DNA from: Moraxella nasibovis
GTDB lineage: Bacteria; Pseudomonadota; Gammaproteobacteria; Pseudomonadales; Moraxellaceae
Length of the DNA: 64,000 nt
Assembly: GCF_029581575.1 (NCBI RefSeq)
Contig: NZ_CP089975.1
Location: 1,860,001-1,924,000 of the forward strand
Direction: 5' to 3'
In this document: piece by piece, positions 20,339-30,156 of the stretch
How the letters are laid out: the number at the start of each line of letters is the position of its first letter
How positions within the stretch are numbered: the first letter of the stretch is position 1
The notes under the pieces: generated by a model
What the model was told of the DNA's origin: nothing
Seen by the model: the letters and a program-made list of their open reading frames with translations, nothing else
Database searches by the model: none
Made by a program: the position numbers and the translations under genes

Positions 20339-21931
20339 TTAAAGGTTGTAACTATGAGCAAAAATAATTGGTTCTCCTACCCATTTAATTAAATGGTCAC
20401 CCTTGCCAAGTAGTTTTTCCGCACCTGCTACATCAAGTGCTGTTCTTGACTGATCAGCAGTATCCACTTTCATGGCGAGACGACTTGGAACATTAAGGCG
20501 TAAAGTCTGTGAAAAATTCTCACTATTTGCCGTCTGCGTACTCAAAATCAAATGAAAGCCAGTTTTTCGTGCTTCTGCAGTCAAGCGTTCTAACACTTTG
20601 GATACTTCTTTATTAACTTTAACCAATCCTGCTAACTCGTCAATGACAATAATACGATAAGGCTTTGGATTGGTCTTGCGAAAATCCGCCCAGTTGGTAA
20701 TGCCCAAATTTTCCATTTGCTCAAGACGATGATCCATTTCAACCAAGCACTCATTTAAAAATTCAAGCATTTTATCAGTATCTTTGATTGGCTGATTCGG
20801 CATTAAATTTTGTTCGTTTTCAAAGCATACATAATCTACTCGCGCCTTATCCAAAATCGCCACTTCAATTTTTGTGCCATCATCATTAAGCGTAAATAAA
20901 CTTTGCAAAAGTCCACGCATACACGCCGATTTGCCTGATTTTGTCGCCCCCGTGATAAATAAATGCGGCGCATCAAACAAATCCTTAAAAATTGCATGAC
21001 CTTGTTCATCAATACCAATACAAATTGGCAATTTAAAATCATTAGGTTGATACTGACGCAAAGCCTGTTCCAAATCCTGTTGGTTGCGCTCCAACCACTC
21101 ATGTTGTGGGCGTAAAATTTTAATCTTATAGCCAAATGACACGCCATCAGCAGGCTCAATCATCACCGATGTTTCATTTCTACCCAATGCTGAACAAATT
21201 TCATCATGCTTTTTGATTAAATCTTGATATTTTGTTAATTGTACTTGGTAACAATCATAACGCAACCCTTTGGATAAATAATCAATAGATTTGACTGGAA
21301 TAGATAAGCTATCAAAAGCTTCTTTTAATTTTGAATCTTGCTTAAAATCATCAAATACTGACGGATTTGTCAATTCTGATGTGGAAGTCGAGTCAGGATT
21401 TATCGGTTTGGCTAATTGTAAATTTTTATGAGCCAAATCAACCAATTCTTGAGCAAAAGCCTTACGAGCTTCCAAATCCGAGCCTTGCTTAAACTCTTTA
21501 CAACGCTCCCATAACGCCCACAATTCACTCGCCCCAACATGCCAAAGCTGTGTAATATATTGATACAAATCGTCTTTGGTAATTTTTTTATCAGGATATA
21601 ACTGAAATAGTTGTTCACTTAAAATCGCGAGCCATAAATGAGATTGCTTTTGAAAACACGTCTTAAATGATGAAATCTCATAGCCTTTCGTATTTGGTGT
21701 CGCTTTCAATTTTTCTAAATTTTGACCATGATTTTTAATCAGTGCATAACTCATACACAAGGTTGCCCAATCATAATGATTACTTAATGCAGGCAAAGCT
21801 CCGATTTCATTGAGCTGTTCACGGATTTTTTTACTATCAACAGTAGAAAAAATCCGCTTATCGTCCATCAACTCATAAAAATGCTCGGTATCCCACATTG
21901 CTGTCGTATTTACATTTAATTCATACATCAC
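20339..21931 (-). CDS. DndE-like domain fused to FtsK/SpoIIIE-type ATPase
   Basis: This 530-residue protein ends the dnd operon, 9 bp after dndD. Residues 1-150 are helical; the pattern (IREQLNEIGALPAL, an alternating hydrophobic helix WATLCMSYALI, TKGYEISSFKTCF, LAILSEQLFQLY, YQYITQLWHVGA) resembles the small DNA-binding protein DndE, an assignment by eye. The C-terminal part (about 300-530) is a RecA-type motor with Walker A GATKSGKS (328-335), Walker B IIVIDE (427-432), STQTA (464-468) and an AEKLLGKGDHL segment close to FtsK/SpoIIIE translocases. It lacks the FtsK membrane and gamma domains. A DndE plus translocase in one chain would be unusual. The housekeeping ftsK is a different gene at 48604. 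Confidence 0.75.
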   Translation of the reverse strand: MMYELNVNTTAMWDTEHFYELMDDKRIFSTVDSKKIREQLNEIGALPALSNHYDWATLCMSYALIKNHGQNLEKLKATPNTKGYEISSFKTCFQKQSHLWLAILSEQLFQLYPDKKITKDDLYQYITQLWHVGASELWALWERCKEFKQGSDLEARKAFAQELVDLAHKNLQLAKPINPDSTSTSELTNPSVFDDFKQDSKLKEAFDSLSIPVKSIDYLSKGLRYDCYQVQLTKYQDLIKKHDEICSALGRNETSVMIEPADGVSFGYKIKILRPQHEWLERNQQDLEQALRQYQPNDFKLPICIGIDEQGHAIFKDLFDAPHLFITGATKSGKSACMRGLLQSLFTLNDDGTKIEVAILDKARVDYVCFENEQNLMPNQPIKDTDKMLEFLNECLVEMDHRLEQMENLGITNWADFRKTNPKPYRIIVIDELAGLVKVNKEVSKVLERLTAEARKTGFHLILSTQTANSENFSQTLRLNVPSRLAMKVDTADQSRTALDVAGAEKLLGKGDHLIKWVGEPIIFAHSYNL

Positions 21932-21940
21932 AAATCTCCT

Positions 21941-24019
21941 TTATTGAAAATACGCATTAGCAGTAATGTGCGATACAGCACCACTACTATCAAGCGAAGT
22001 GGCTTCCACCAAATAGGTTTTATTTACCGCTGACGCCAAATATTTAGCAACATCGGCATTGACTTCTGTATCTTGAGCCAACAAAATCACTTGTTGGTCG
22101 AGTGATGTCCAATGTTCAAAAATACCTTGACGATGTTCACTATCCAAACGAGCCAATGGTGTATCAATCACAAATGGCATCTGATAATCGGTTACTTCCG
22201 CCATCGCTGAAATCAGTGCAATCATCAACACTTGAATTTGCCCTGCAGATAAATCTACATTCGTCTCTAAACCATTTTTACCAAAAAGTTGCATTTTGCC
22301 TTGTTCATCAATTTTGATTTTATCAATGCGATGATCATGAGCGATTTTTTGATTAAGGCATGTTGCCACTTGAGCCACTTCATCCGTTTTGAGTTTCATT
22401 AAGGCTGTGGTCAATTCCTCAATCATGTCTTGCACTTGCTTACTGCGATTAGCTTTTTGTTGTCGTGGCGTATTGTCGCTATTTTGGTCAATCAAGCGTT
22501 GCAACTCTTGATGAACACGCTGATATTCTCGCTCAACATTCAATTTGTTATTTTCACACACACCGACTTTTTGACTACTTTCAGCATAGCTTTTTTGTTT
22601 TTGTTTCAGCTCTTCCACCAATTTATCTGTACCGTTGCCTTTCATGTCATTGAGCTGATTTCTAAGCTGTTCTTGCTCATGTTCACTTTTTTGCAAATCA
22701 TCCATCACTTGACTGATTGATTGCGTATTGATTTTGCCTAAGCTACGATATTCACTTTGGATATTGGCATGGGCAGTTTGTGATAAATAATTATGGGTAA
22801 TTTGATTGGCACAATTTTCAGGCAAAGGATGATAGAGCAATTCCCAACATTCACGAACAGCATCTTTCATTAAATGATGTTGTAAAATAGGCTCAGCCAT
22901 AATGCCAAGAGCTTCTTTTACTTTTTGATTTTTTGAAAATTGATACCAAAAATCATCGACTTTACCTTCAATTTGGTCTTTACCTGCTTCATGCTCAAGG
23001 CGATTTTTCTCTTGCTCTAACTTATGCAAAAGTTGTTCAATTTGTGGGCGCGGTAATAATACCAATGGTAAATTCTCAAATGCAGATTGAATACTAGATT
23101 GCAAATGTTGAGCAGTTTGTTCTGCTTGGTTGATTGCATTTACAAGTTCTTCACTGGTCTGAATCGAACCATTGGTCATTGAGCCTAATTGTGTGGTTAA
23201 GTCATCAATCTGTAAGCGTAATTGCTCTTTGGTTTGAAGTTCTTGTTTCAGTAGCTCTTCAGCCATCTGTAATTTAACATGGGCAGTTTTCATATCTTTT
23301 TCAACCCTGTCAATTTGCTCTTGGATTTTTACCGATGAACCTGCTTTAACATGTTGATTGCGGTAGAATTGTAAACTTTCGCTCAGCTGCTCCAATAAAG
23401 TTACACCCAATAATCCACGCAAGGCTTTGGCAAGCCAAACGCCCGCCCCAGTAGAGCGAGCAGAGCTGACAATTTTTTCGCCATCAAAAAAGAAAAAAGG
23501 TGCGTAGTCAATCGGCAAAGCGTGCGTTGCAAAATACCCACTCGCCTGCTCATCTTCTAGTGGCATTGCTGTCAATGCAATACCGCCCTCATCGGCCAAC
23601 CGAGAAATAATAGCTAGCTTATGATGCCGCACCAATTTACGCTGATCATCAAAAAACCATTGACGCTTGACACGAATCCCTTCCAATCTGCCTTGAATGT
23701 TTCGTTTGAGCAAATCAATTTCAATATCAATGCAATATTGCCGACCATAACGCATTTGAGCCTGATGATGTAAAGCATGCTGTAAATAATCAGGATAACT
23801 GCGTTTTTCACTCAAGCCTGCACGGTCCAAATGACTAATCGCATCTTCATCGTATAGTCCCAAATAAATGGCTTCTAACAATGTGGTTTTACCATGACCA
23901 TTTTTTGCACCAATAATCACCAAATTTTTGCTGTCTTTAGGCTCTGGAAACTCAAAATGTGCTTCGGCATAAGATTTGAAATTCTTCAGTTTAATCGAAC
24001 TAATCCACATTTTTTTCAC
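21941..24019 (-). CDS. dndD: DNA sulfur-modification ATPase DndD
   Basis: The 692-residue SMC/Rad50-like ATPase has Walker A GAKNGHGKT (37-45), a long coiled-coil middle (about 210-560), the ABC signature LSAGQIQVLMIAL (about 590) and Walker B FVIDTPLARLDSEHR (about 620). These are the standard DndD motifs. DndD is thought to power or nick DNA during insertion of phosphorothioate sulfur. The start could be GTG at 24019, directly after the preceding stop, or ATG at 24010 (MWISSIKLKNFKSY). It lies third in the four-gene operon. Confidence 0.93.
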   Translation of the reverse strand: MKKMWISSIKLKNFKSYAEAHFEFPEPKDSKNLVIIGAKNGHGKTTLLEAIYLGLYDEDAISHLDRAGLSEKRSYPDYLQHALHHQAQMRYGRQYCIDIEIDLLKRNIQGRLEGIRVKRQWFFDDQRKLVRHHKLAIISRLADEGGIALTAMPLEDEQASGYFATHALPIDYAPFFFFDGEKIVSSARSTGAGVWLAKALRGLLGVTLLEQLSESLQFYRNQHVKAGSSVKIQEQIDRVEKDMKTAHVKLQMAEELLKQELQTKEQLRLQIDDLTTQLGSMTNGSIQTSEELVNAINQAEQTAQHLQSSIQSAFENLPLVLLPRPQIEQLLHKLEQEKNRLEHEAGKDQIEGKVDDFWYQFSKNQKVKEALGIMAEPILQHHLMKDAVRECWELLYHPLPENCANQITHNYLSQTAHANIQSEYRSLGKINTQSISQVMDDLQKSEHEQEQLRNQLNDMKGNGTDKLVEELKQKQKSYAESSQKVGVCENNKLNVEREYQRVHQELQRLIDQNSDNTPRQQKANRSKQVQDMIEELTTALMKLKTDEVAQVATCLNQKIAHDHRIDKIKIDEQGKMQLFGKNGLETNVDLSAGQIQVLMIALISAMAEVTDYQMPFVIDTPLARLDSEHRQGIFEHWTSLDQQVILLAQDTEVNADVAKYLASAVNKTYLVEATSLDSSGAVSHITANAYFQ

Positions 24020-24241
24020 CTATTTCCAATATTGTTCGTGTTCAAAAATACGGTCAAACACACTGCTGCGGTCGCTACTACGATTAACCAATTGCTGTCT
24101 GCGTTGCCAATCAACCAATTCAGCCAAAGCATCCAAATCAATGCCTTTTTCTTGGGCAATTTTATCTAAAATTGTCTTTGTTTTTGGGTCATTCCACAGC
24201 AACAAATCCGCCACCGTCTCTTGTGGATTTACTTTACTCAT
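24020..24241 (-). CDS. Small dnd-associated protein between dndC and dndD
   Basis: The 73-residue product (MSKVNPQETVADLLLWNDPK... ending FEHEQYWK) is acidic, helical and without a signal or membrane segment. Its ATG overlaps the dndC TGA as ATGA, and its stop abuts the dndD start, so it is translationally coupled to both. I recall small proteins annotated as DNA modification system-associated in such positions, but the biochemical role is unknown. Coupling argues that it is a real subunit or assembly factor of the system. Confidence 0.8.
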   Translation of the reverse strand: MSKVNPQETVADLLLWNDPKTKTILDKIAQEKGIDLDALAELVDWQRRQQLVNRSSDRSSVFDRIFEHEQYWK

Positions 24242-25362
24242 GCCTTACTCCGTTCAAAATTTTCAATCACATCTTCCGCCCACGTCCGCTTAATAAACTC
24301 AATTTCCGCAGGACTAATCAACTCTTCGCCAAATTCATCTTGCACCTGCATCAAACGTTCAAAAATCATTTGCCGTGCTTCAATGGTAAATGGGCCGGGA
24401 ATGAGCTTGCCGTTTTTCATGGTTATTTGCCCATTTCTCCTCCGGTATTGACGATATTTTTCATCATTACGAATTTCCACCAACCAGTCACGAAAATCCA
24501 ATAAGGGCTGAAATTCCGTCTTACCTACATCAACAAAACCTTGCAAACTTTTGTCTTTGGTAACCACCGTACATGTCCAGCACCCAAAACGGCTGGAATT
24601 TGTACCACAACTTGGTGCATCGTCTTCTGACAAAATCAACGGACATTCCCCACCTTTGGCATCACGATACAACTGCACCAAATCTCGGTGCGAACCACCC
24701 CACGGCGGATTATTGAACACCAAAAACTCCCACACTTCATCAGTGCTAATATCCACAATTGGGCGATAAACATAGGCATTTTTGAGTGATGTATGTGGCG
24801 TTAAATTGCTGTTTTCTAAATTTTGGTGGCTTTCTATACTGGCTTTGCGTGTCGTAGATTCATCTTTGCGCACACCTAACAGTAAAATCACTTCGCCATG
24901 TTCAGACACTTTATTTAAAATGTATTGACTGGTCGGCTGAATTTTTAAACGGTCAGTACACCAACGCATCCCCCGATTCGGTGATGGATAACCCTTACCA
25001 ATCAACAAACTCCAAAATGTTTCACTGACTTTTGGCGTGGTAATTTCGCCATCAATCGGTAATTTTAGAATTTTGGCAGACTTTAAAATTTGAGCCAGCG
25101 TTTTTTTCATATGCGAAACAACGAGCGGACTTTCCACCAAAGTATCATTGGATACAAAATAAATTTGTCGTGTGCGTAAATTTGGTGGTAATTCCAGTAA
25201 AATATCAAACACCAAATGTGCAACCAATGTGCTATCCTTTCCCCCAGAAAAGGTAACAATCCATGGGAAATTTTGCGACTGATCCAAGTATTCATCAATC
25301 AATTCTTCACGAATGGCATTAAAATCAGTTTGAATATTTATCACATCAACAACAGAAGACAT
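24238..25362 (-). CDS. dndC: DNA phosphorothioation sulfurtransferase DndC
   Basis: The 374-residue protein is a PAPS-reductase-like ATP pyrophosphatase. The PP-loop SGGKDS is at 39-44, followed by DndC-specific segments (VSNDTLVESP, GYPSPNRGMRWCTDRLK, LLLGVRKDEST, PWGGSHRDLV). Cysteines likely to hold an iron-sulfur cluster appear in MRWCTDR, GECPL, SCGTN and GCWTCTVV. DndC transfers sulfur to the DNA backbone with sulfur supplied by a cysteine desulfurase; dndA is absent, so a chromosomal IscS may serve (known for other hosts, inferred here). It is the first gene of the operon and is driven by the poly-G promoter. Confidence 0.94.
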   Translation of the reverse strand: MSSVVDVINIQTDFNAIREELIDEYLDQSQNFPWIVTFSGGKDSTLVAHLVFDILLELPPNLRTRQIYFVSNDTLVESPLVVSHMKKTLAQILKSAKILKLPIDGEITTPKVSETFWSLLIGKGYPSPNRGMRWCTDRLKIQPTSQYILNKVSEHGEVILLLGVRKDESTTRKASIESHQNLENSNLTPHTSLKNAYVYRPIVDISTDEVWEFLVFNNPPWGGSHRDLVQLYRDAKGGECPLILSEDDAPSCGTNSSRFGCWTCTVVTKDKSLQGFVDVGKTEFQPLLDFRDWLVEIRNDEKYRQYRRRNGQITMKNGKLIPGPFTIEARQMIFERLMQVQDEFGEELISPAEIEFIKRTWAEDVIENFERSKA

Positions 25363-25387
25363 AAGCTAAACTTTGTAAAATTTATGT

Positions 25388-25418
25388 ATTGTAACCCCCC
25401 CCCCTGCGATTTCGTCAA
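25388..25418 (-). promoter_or_regulatory. Putative phase-variable promoter of the dnd operon (G10 spacer)
   Basis: On the minus strand a -35 TTGACG (25418-25413) and a -10 TACAAT (25393-25388) are separated by 19 bp, ten of which are an uninterrupted G run (25404-25395). The -10 lies 26 bp before the dndC ATG. The optimal sigma70 spacer is 17 bp, so a tract of G8 would make a strong promoter, and G10 a weak one. Length change by slipped-strand replication would switch the whole operon, as known for porA and opc of Neisseria. The switching itself is inferred. Confidence 0.8.
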
Positions 25419-25430
25419 GACCGCAGACAA

Positions 25431-25466
25431 TAAAAAACCCTTTGATGTATACATCAAAGGGTTTTT
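25431..25466 (-). terminator. groEL terminator (perfect palindrome)
   Basis: A 28 bp perfect palindrome (25436-25463; arms begin AACCCTTTGATGTA) is followed on the minus strand by six T residues. It separates groEL from the downstream dnd promoter, so dnd transcription should be largely independent of heat-shock transcription, apart from read-through. Confidence 0.85.
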
Positions 25467-25484
25467 GAAGGTTAGGTGGTCAGC

Positions 25485-27122
<1,638 letters not shown>

Positions 27123-27132
27123 TTATTTGGTT

Positions 27133-27235
27133 GTAAGGTGCGTACTACGCACCACATTTAAAGTATCAGTCTAAAACGGTGCGTGCTACGCACCTTACGG
27201 TTTGTTTTGCGGGCGAATTGCCATTCACTCCTACG
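27133..27235. repeat. Two palindromic repeat families between groES and groEL
   Basis: Arms 27133-27153 and 27178-27198 are inverted copies (GTAAGGTGCGTACTACGCACC-type, two mismatches) 24 bp apart. Directly after them, 27209-27235 carries a copy of the GGGCGAATTGCCATTC family seen at 9467, 43685 and 55411. Both are intergenic REP-like elements; here they sit inside the groESL operon and form strong RNA hairpins between the two genes. Confidence 0.8.
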
Positions 27236-27252
27236 ATGACTTGGATTTTAAA

Positions 27253-27537
27253 TTACTCCAAAACACCCAAAACATCACTTTCTTTCATGATGAGCAATTC
27301 TTCGCCATCCACCTTAACGGTTTGCCCTGCATATTGACCAAACAGTACTTTGTCGCCCACTTTAACATCCAAAGGACGCACGCCACTGTCGGTGATTTGA
27401 CCCTTACCAACAGCAATGACTTCGCCTTGCTGTGGTTTTTCTTGGGCGGAACCTGGTAGCAGGATACCGCCTGCGGTTTTTTGCTCTTCTTCGGTACGGC
27501 GTACCACGATGCGGTCATGTAAAGGACGAATTGACAT
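27253..27537 (-). CDS. groES: Co-chaperonin GroES (Hsp10)
   Basis: The 94-residue protein begins [20 protein letters not shown] and has the mobile loop with [13 protein letters not shown] (about 23-35). It caps the GroEL ring. It is the first gene of the groESL operon and is preceded by a heat-shock-type promoter. Length and motifs are normal. Confidence 0.98.
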   Translation of the reverse strand: MSIRPLHDRIVVRRTEEEQKTAGGILLPGSAQEKPQQGEVIAVGKGQITDSGVRPLDVKVGDKVLFGQYAGQTVKVDGEELLIMKESDVLGVLE

Positions 27538-27977
27538 GAGATTCTCCGTTGTTTATTTGGTTTTTTGTAAAATTAGCCCAAAACAGGCTCAAGGCTAAAA
27601 ATGGAGTTGGATAAAAAATTTTCAAGACAAATTGCCAATAAAATCACAAAAACAGCAAAATTTTTCCAAAGTTTTTTGACAAAGATTCAAACCAAAATTC
27701 AAAAAAATTCAAAAATACCACAAAACCTGTCAGCGCCCTAAAAACCCATCGCCCAGCCTAAATCACCGTCAGAGGCGCAAAACTTAGGACGCAAATGGTT
27801 ACGAACTTCTGCCATCATTAACCAAAAACTAACCGAAAACCAACAAACAAACTCGCCCGACACCTTGAAATTGTAACAAATTTTATCCATTATAATAGGC
27901 AAAGCAATAACCAAAGCCTGCTTAAACCAAGCGGACCCAAATAATCCAAATGGAATAAATAAAAAGAGGCAAATAAC
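27538..27977. promoter_or_regulatory. groES / DUF3108 gene intergenic region with sigma32 promoter
   Basis: This 440 bp stretch between divergent genes holds no gene. On the minus strand CTTGAAA (27626-27620) and CTCCATTT (27606-27599) with a 13 bp spacer closely match the sigma32 consensus CTTGAAA / CCCCATNT. No CIRCE element is seen. The plus-strand gene at 27978 has an A-rich leader and a GAGG ribosome site; its promoter could be TATAATAGG near 27890-27898. Confidence 0.65.
27599..27626 (-). promoter_or_regulatory. sigma32 heat-shock promoter of groESL
   Basis: The -35 box CTTGAAA is a perfect match and the -10 box CTCCATTT differs from CCCCATNT at one base, with 13 bp between. It lies about 60 bp before groES. 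This argues for RpoH control, as in E. coli, rather than HrcA/CIRCE. Confidence 0.75.
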
Positions 27978-28655
27978 ATGACAATGAAAAAAACCCTACT
28001 ATTCACCACGCTACTGACACTGGGCGCAGCCGCACACGCCGCCGACCTGCCAGCGTACAGCGCCACTTATGCCGTCAAAGCCTATGGCAAATCTGGCACC
28101 GCCACACGCACCCTAAGCAAGTCTGGCAACAACTATACTTATACAGTCAATGGCACCGCAGCAGGGGTGGCAAGCCTCAATCAATCAGCGAAATTTAGTC
28201 TGTCTGGCGGTAGAATCCTGCCATCAAGCTCATCGATGTCTGCCCGAGTTTTTGGTGTGGGCAACACGCACAAGATCAGCTTTAATAATGGCGCAAAAAC
28301 CGCTGTTTCTACCTACAAAAATAAGTCCACCACGCTTAAAATGAATGCTCAGGCTTATGATGATTTGAGCTTAGAATCACAGATCCGTCAAGAGCTGATT
28401 AACGGTAAGTTTACTGGTACTTATCAACTGGTCAAAAAAACCGACATCGAAACCACCCGTTTTAGAAAGTCTGGCAGCTCAAAAATTACGGTGCCTGCGG
28501 GTACTTATGATGTGGTTCGCATCGACCGCATTCATGATGACAAAGGGCGCTCAACGAGTTTTTGGCTTGCACCAAGCCTTGATTATCTACCCATCAAAGT
28601 CAGCCAAACCAACGATGGCAAAACCATCTCTATGGAACTGACCAAAAGAAATTGA
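27978..28655 (+). CDS. Secreted DUF3108-domain protein
   Basis: The 225-residue product has a clear signal peptide (MKKTLLFTTLLTLGAAAHAAD, cleavage likely after AHA). The mature part is a beta-rich Ser/Thr/Lys protein with the DUF3108 pattern, including VPAGTYDVVRIDRIHDDKGR and FWLAPSLDYLPIKV. Such proteins are periplasmic or envelope-associated with unknown function. A second in-frame ATG at 27984 could be the true start. A bidirectional terminator follows at 28711-28735. Confidence 0.85.
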   Translation: MTMKKTLLFTTLLTLGAAAHAADLPAYSATYAVKAYGKSGTATRTLSKSGNNYTYTVNGTAAGVASLNQSAKFSLSGGRILPSSSSMSARVFGVGNTHKISFNNGAKTAVSTYKNKSTTLKMNAQAYDDLSLESQIRQELINGKFTGTYQLVKKTDIETTRFRKSGSSKITVPAGTYDVVRIDRIHDDKGRSTSFWLAPSLDYLPIKVSQTNDGKTISMELTKRN

Positions 28656-28710
28656 TGACTGGCGATAATACGGCAACTTGGCACGCCAATAAGCCAAACG
28701 CCAACAAAAA

Positions 28711-28735
28711 AACGCACCAAAAACGGTGCGTTTTG
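28711..28735. terminator. Bidirectional terminator
   Basis: AACGCACC pairs with GGTGCGTT around a short A-rich loop, with A and T runs on either side. It serves the converging genes at 27978 (plus) and 28756 (minus). Confidence 0.8.
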
Positions 28736-28755
28736 TATATTTTGCAAAAGATGAT

Positions 28756-29172
28756 TTATTTGCGCTGTTTGTGCATGGGCGGCAGTCGTCTTAGCAAGAC
28801 AAACAAATAATAATTCACCATAAAAAGCAGCCCTGTCTCCACCAAACGCAGCACCCAGACCAAAGTGGGGGCAGATTCATAATAACGAATCAACGCCAGC
28901 ACGCCTGCCACACCCAGATAAATCAGCATCACAATGCTCAAATAAATCAGCTTGCTAGGTTCATTGCCCCGCACCAGCGCTGGCGTGAATAACAGCGCTG
29001 GCATCAAAAATATCAGCTGCATCACAAGCGCCATCATGAGCGAAGCATCTGTCGTCATCGCCAATGCCAGTGGATACGCCACCGACACCATAAGCCAAAG
29101 CCACCAGACGGCAGTTAGGCGCTGATGAATGGGCTTGGTAGGCTTGGCGGGCTTTTGTGGTTTTTTATTCAT
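28756..29172 (-). CDS. DUF2069 inner-membrane protein
   Basis: The 138-residue protein has four hydrophobic segments after a basic proline/lysine-rich N-terminus (MNKKPQKPAKPTKPIHQR). This matches the DUF2069 family, which is commonly encoded next to wrbA, as here (26 bp downstream, same strand). The function is unknown. Confidence 0.8.
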   Translation of the reverse strand: MNKKPQKPAKPTKPIHQRLTAVWWLWLMVSVAYPLALAMTTDASLMMALVMQLIFLMPALLFTPALVRGNEPSKLIYLSIVMLIYLGVAGVLALIRYYESAPTLVWVLRLVETGLLFMVNYYLFVLLRRLPPMHKQRK

Positions 29173-29198
29173 GGTTGCTCTTTTTGGGATTGGCAGAC

Positions 29199-29801
29199 TT
29201 AGGTTTGGTTGGCTAATTTTTTGGCGATATTTGCCAGTCGCTCGCCTTGATGAATGGCAAGGTGGCGCTCATCAGCGGTCATGGCAAGCTCATGCGCCGC
29301 ACCTGTCACGCTGCTTGCTCCATAAGGCGTACCGCCACGCACCGTACGGCTCAGCTCGCCATGCGCATACGGCAAGCCCACCATCACCATGCCATGGTGA
29401 AACAGCACGGTCATCATGTTTAGCAAAGTCGCTTCATTGCCACCGTGCATCGTGCCACTACTGGTAAAGACGCACGCAGGCTTGCCTTGCAAAGCACCAG
29501 AGAGCCACTGGGTGACGGTATTGTCCCAAAAATATTTCATGCTCGCTGACATATTCCCAAAATGAGTCGGACTGCCCACCGCCAAGCCAGCACAATCAGA
29601 CAGCTCATCCATCGTGCAATACAAATCGCCCTCATCAGGAATGGCAGGCGACACTTGCTCAGTGGCGCTAGACACCTTTGGCACTCGGCGAATTTTTACC
29701 GCCATGCCCACATTCACCACCCCTTCGGCGATGGCGTAGGCAAGCTCTTTGGTGCGCTCGAGATTGGTGTCATACAGCACAAGAATATAAGGACTGGTCA
29801 T
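29199..29801 (-). CDS. wrbA: NAD(P)H:quinone oxidoreductase, WrbA type
   Basis: The 200-residue flavodoxin-like protein begins TSPYILVLYDTNLERTKELA (phosphate loop TNLERTKELA) and has the FMN and NADH site segments GSPTHFGNMSASMKYFWD and TSSGTMHGGNEATLL. WrbA catalyses two-electron reduction of quinones. It is co-oriented with the DUF2069 gene and probably forms an operon with it. Confidence 0.93.
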   Translation of the reverse strand: MTSPYILVLYDTNLERTKELAYAIAEGVVNVGMAVKIRRVPKVSSATEQVSPAIPDEGDLYCTMDELSDCAGLAVGSPTHFGNMSASMKYFWDNTVTQWLSGALQGKPACVFTSSGTMHGGNEATLLNMMTVLFHHGMVMVGLPYAHGELSRTVRGGTPYGASSVTGAAHELAMTADERHLAIHQGERLANIAKKLANQT

Positions 29802-30156
29802 AACATCTCTTTTTTAATTTTTTTAAGTTAATATTTTAGTAAATGCTTAAAATAAAGCAAATAAGTTTTGGACAGCCGTCATTATAGCCCAAAACCAAAC
29901 AAATACCAAAGAAATGAATCCATAAAACGCCAGTTTGTCATTTTTATCCATTTGCCGCCACATTTGGCATCATCAAACCAAATCATCGCACCAAAAAAAG
30001 CCGTCAGTTTAGTAATTTTGTAATATTTCACCAAAAAAACCTTTAAAAATGCGTGATATTTGCTACACTATAAGCTTTATGGATTTATCAAGTGCATTTC
30101 GGCGTTTTGCTGTTTTGCTGATTGATTTGATGCTTAGTAAATTAAACTGAACGATT
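29802..30156. promoter_or_regulatory. wrbA / yihY-like divergent intergenic region
   Basis: This 355 bp AT-rich stretch holds no gene. It must carry the divergent promoters of wrbA and the YihY-like gene. A TTTGCTACACTATAAG segment (about 30058-30073) may include the -10 of the plus-strand gene. No repeat or RNA gene is recognisable. Confidence 0.4.
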
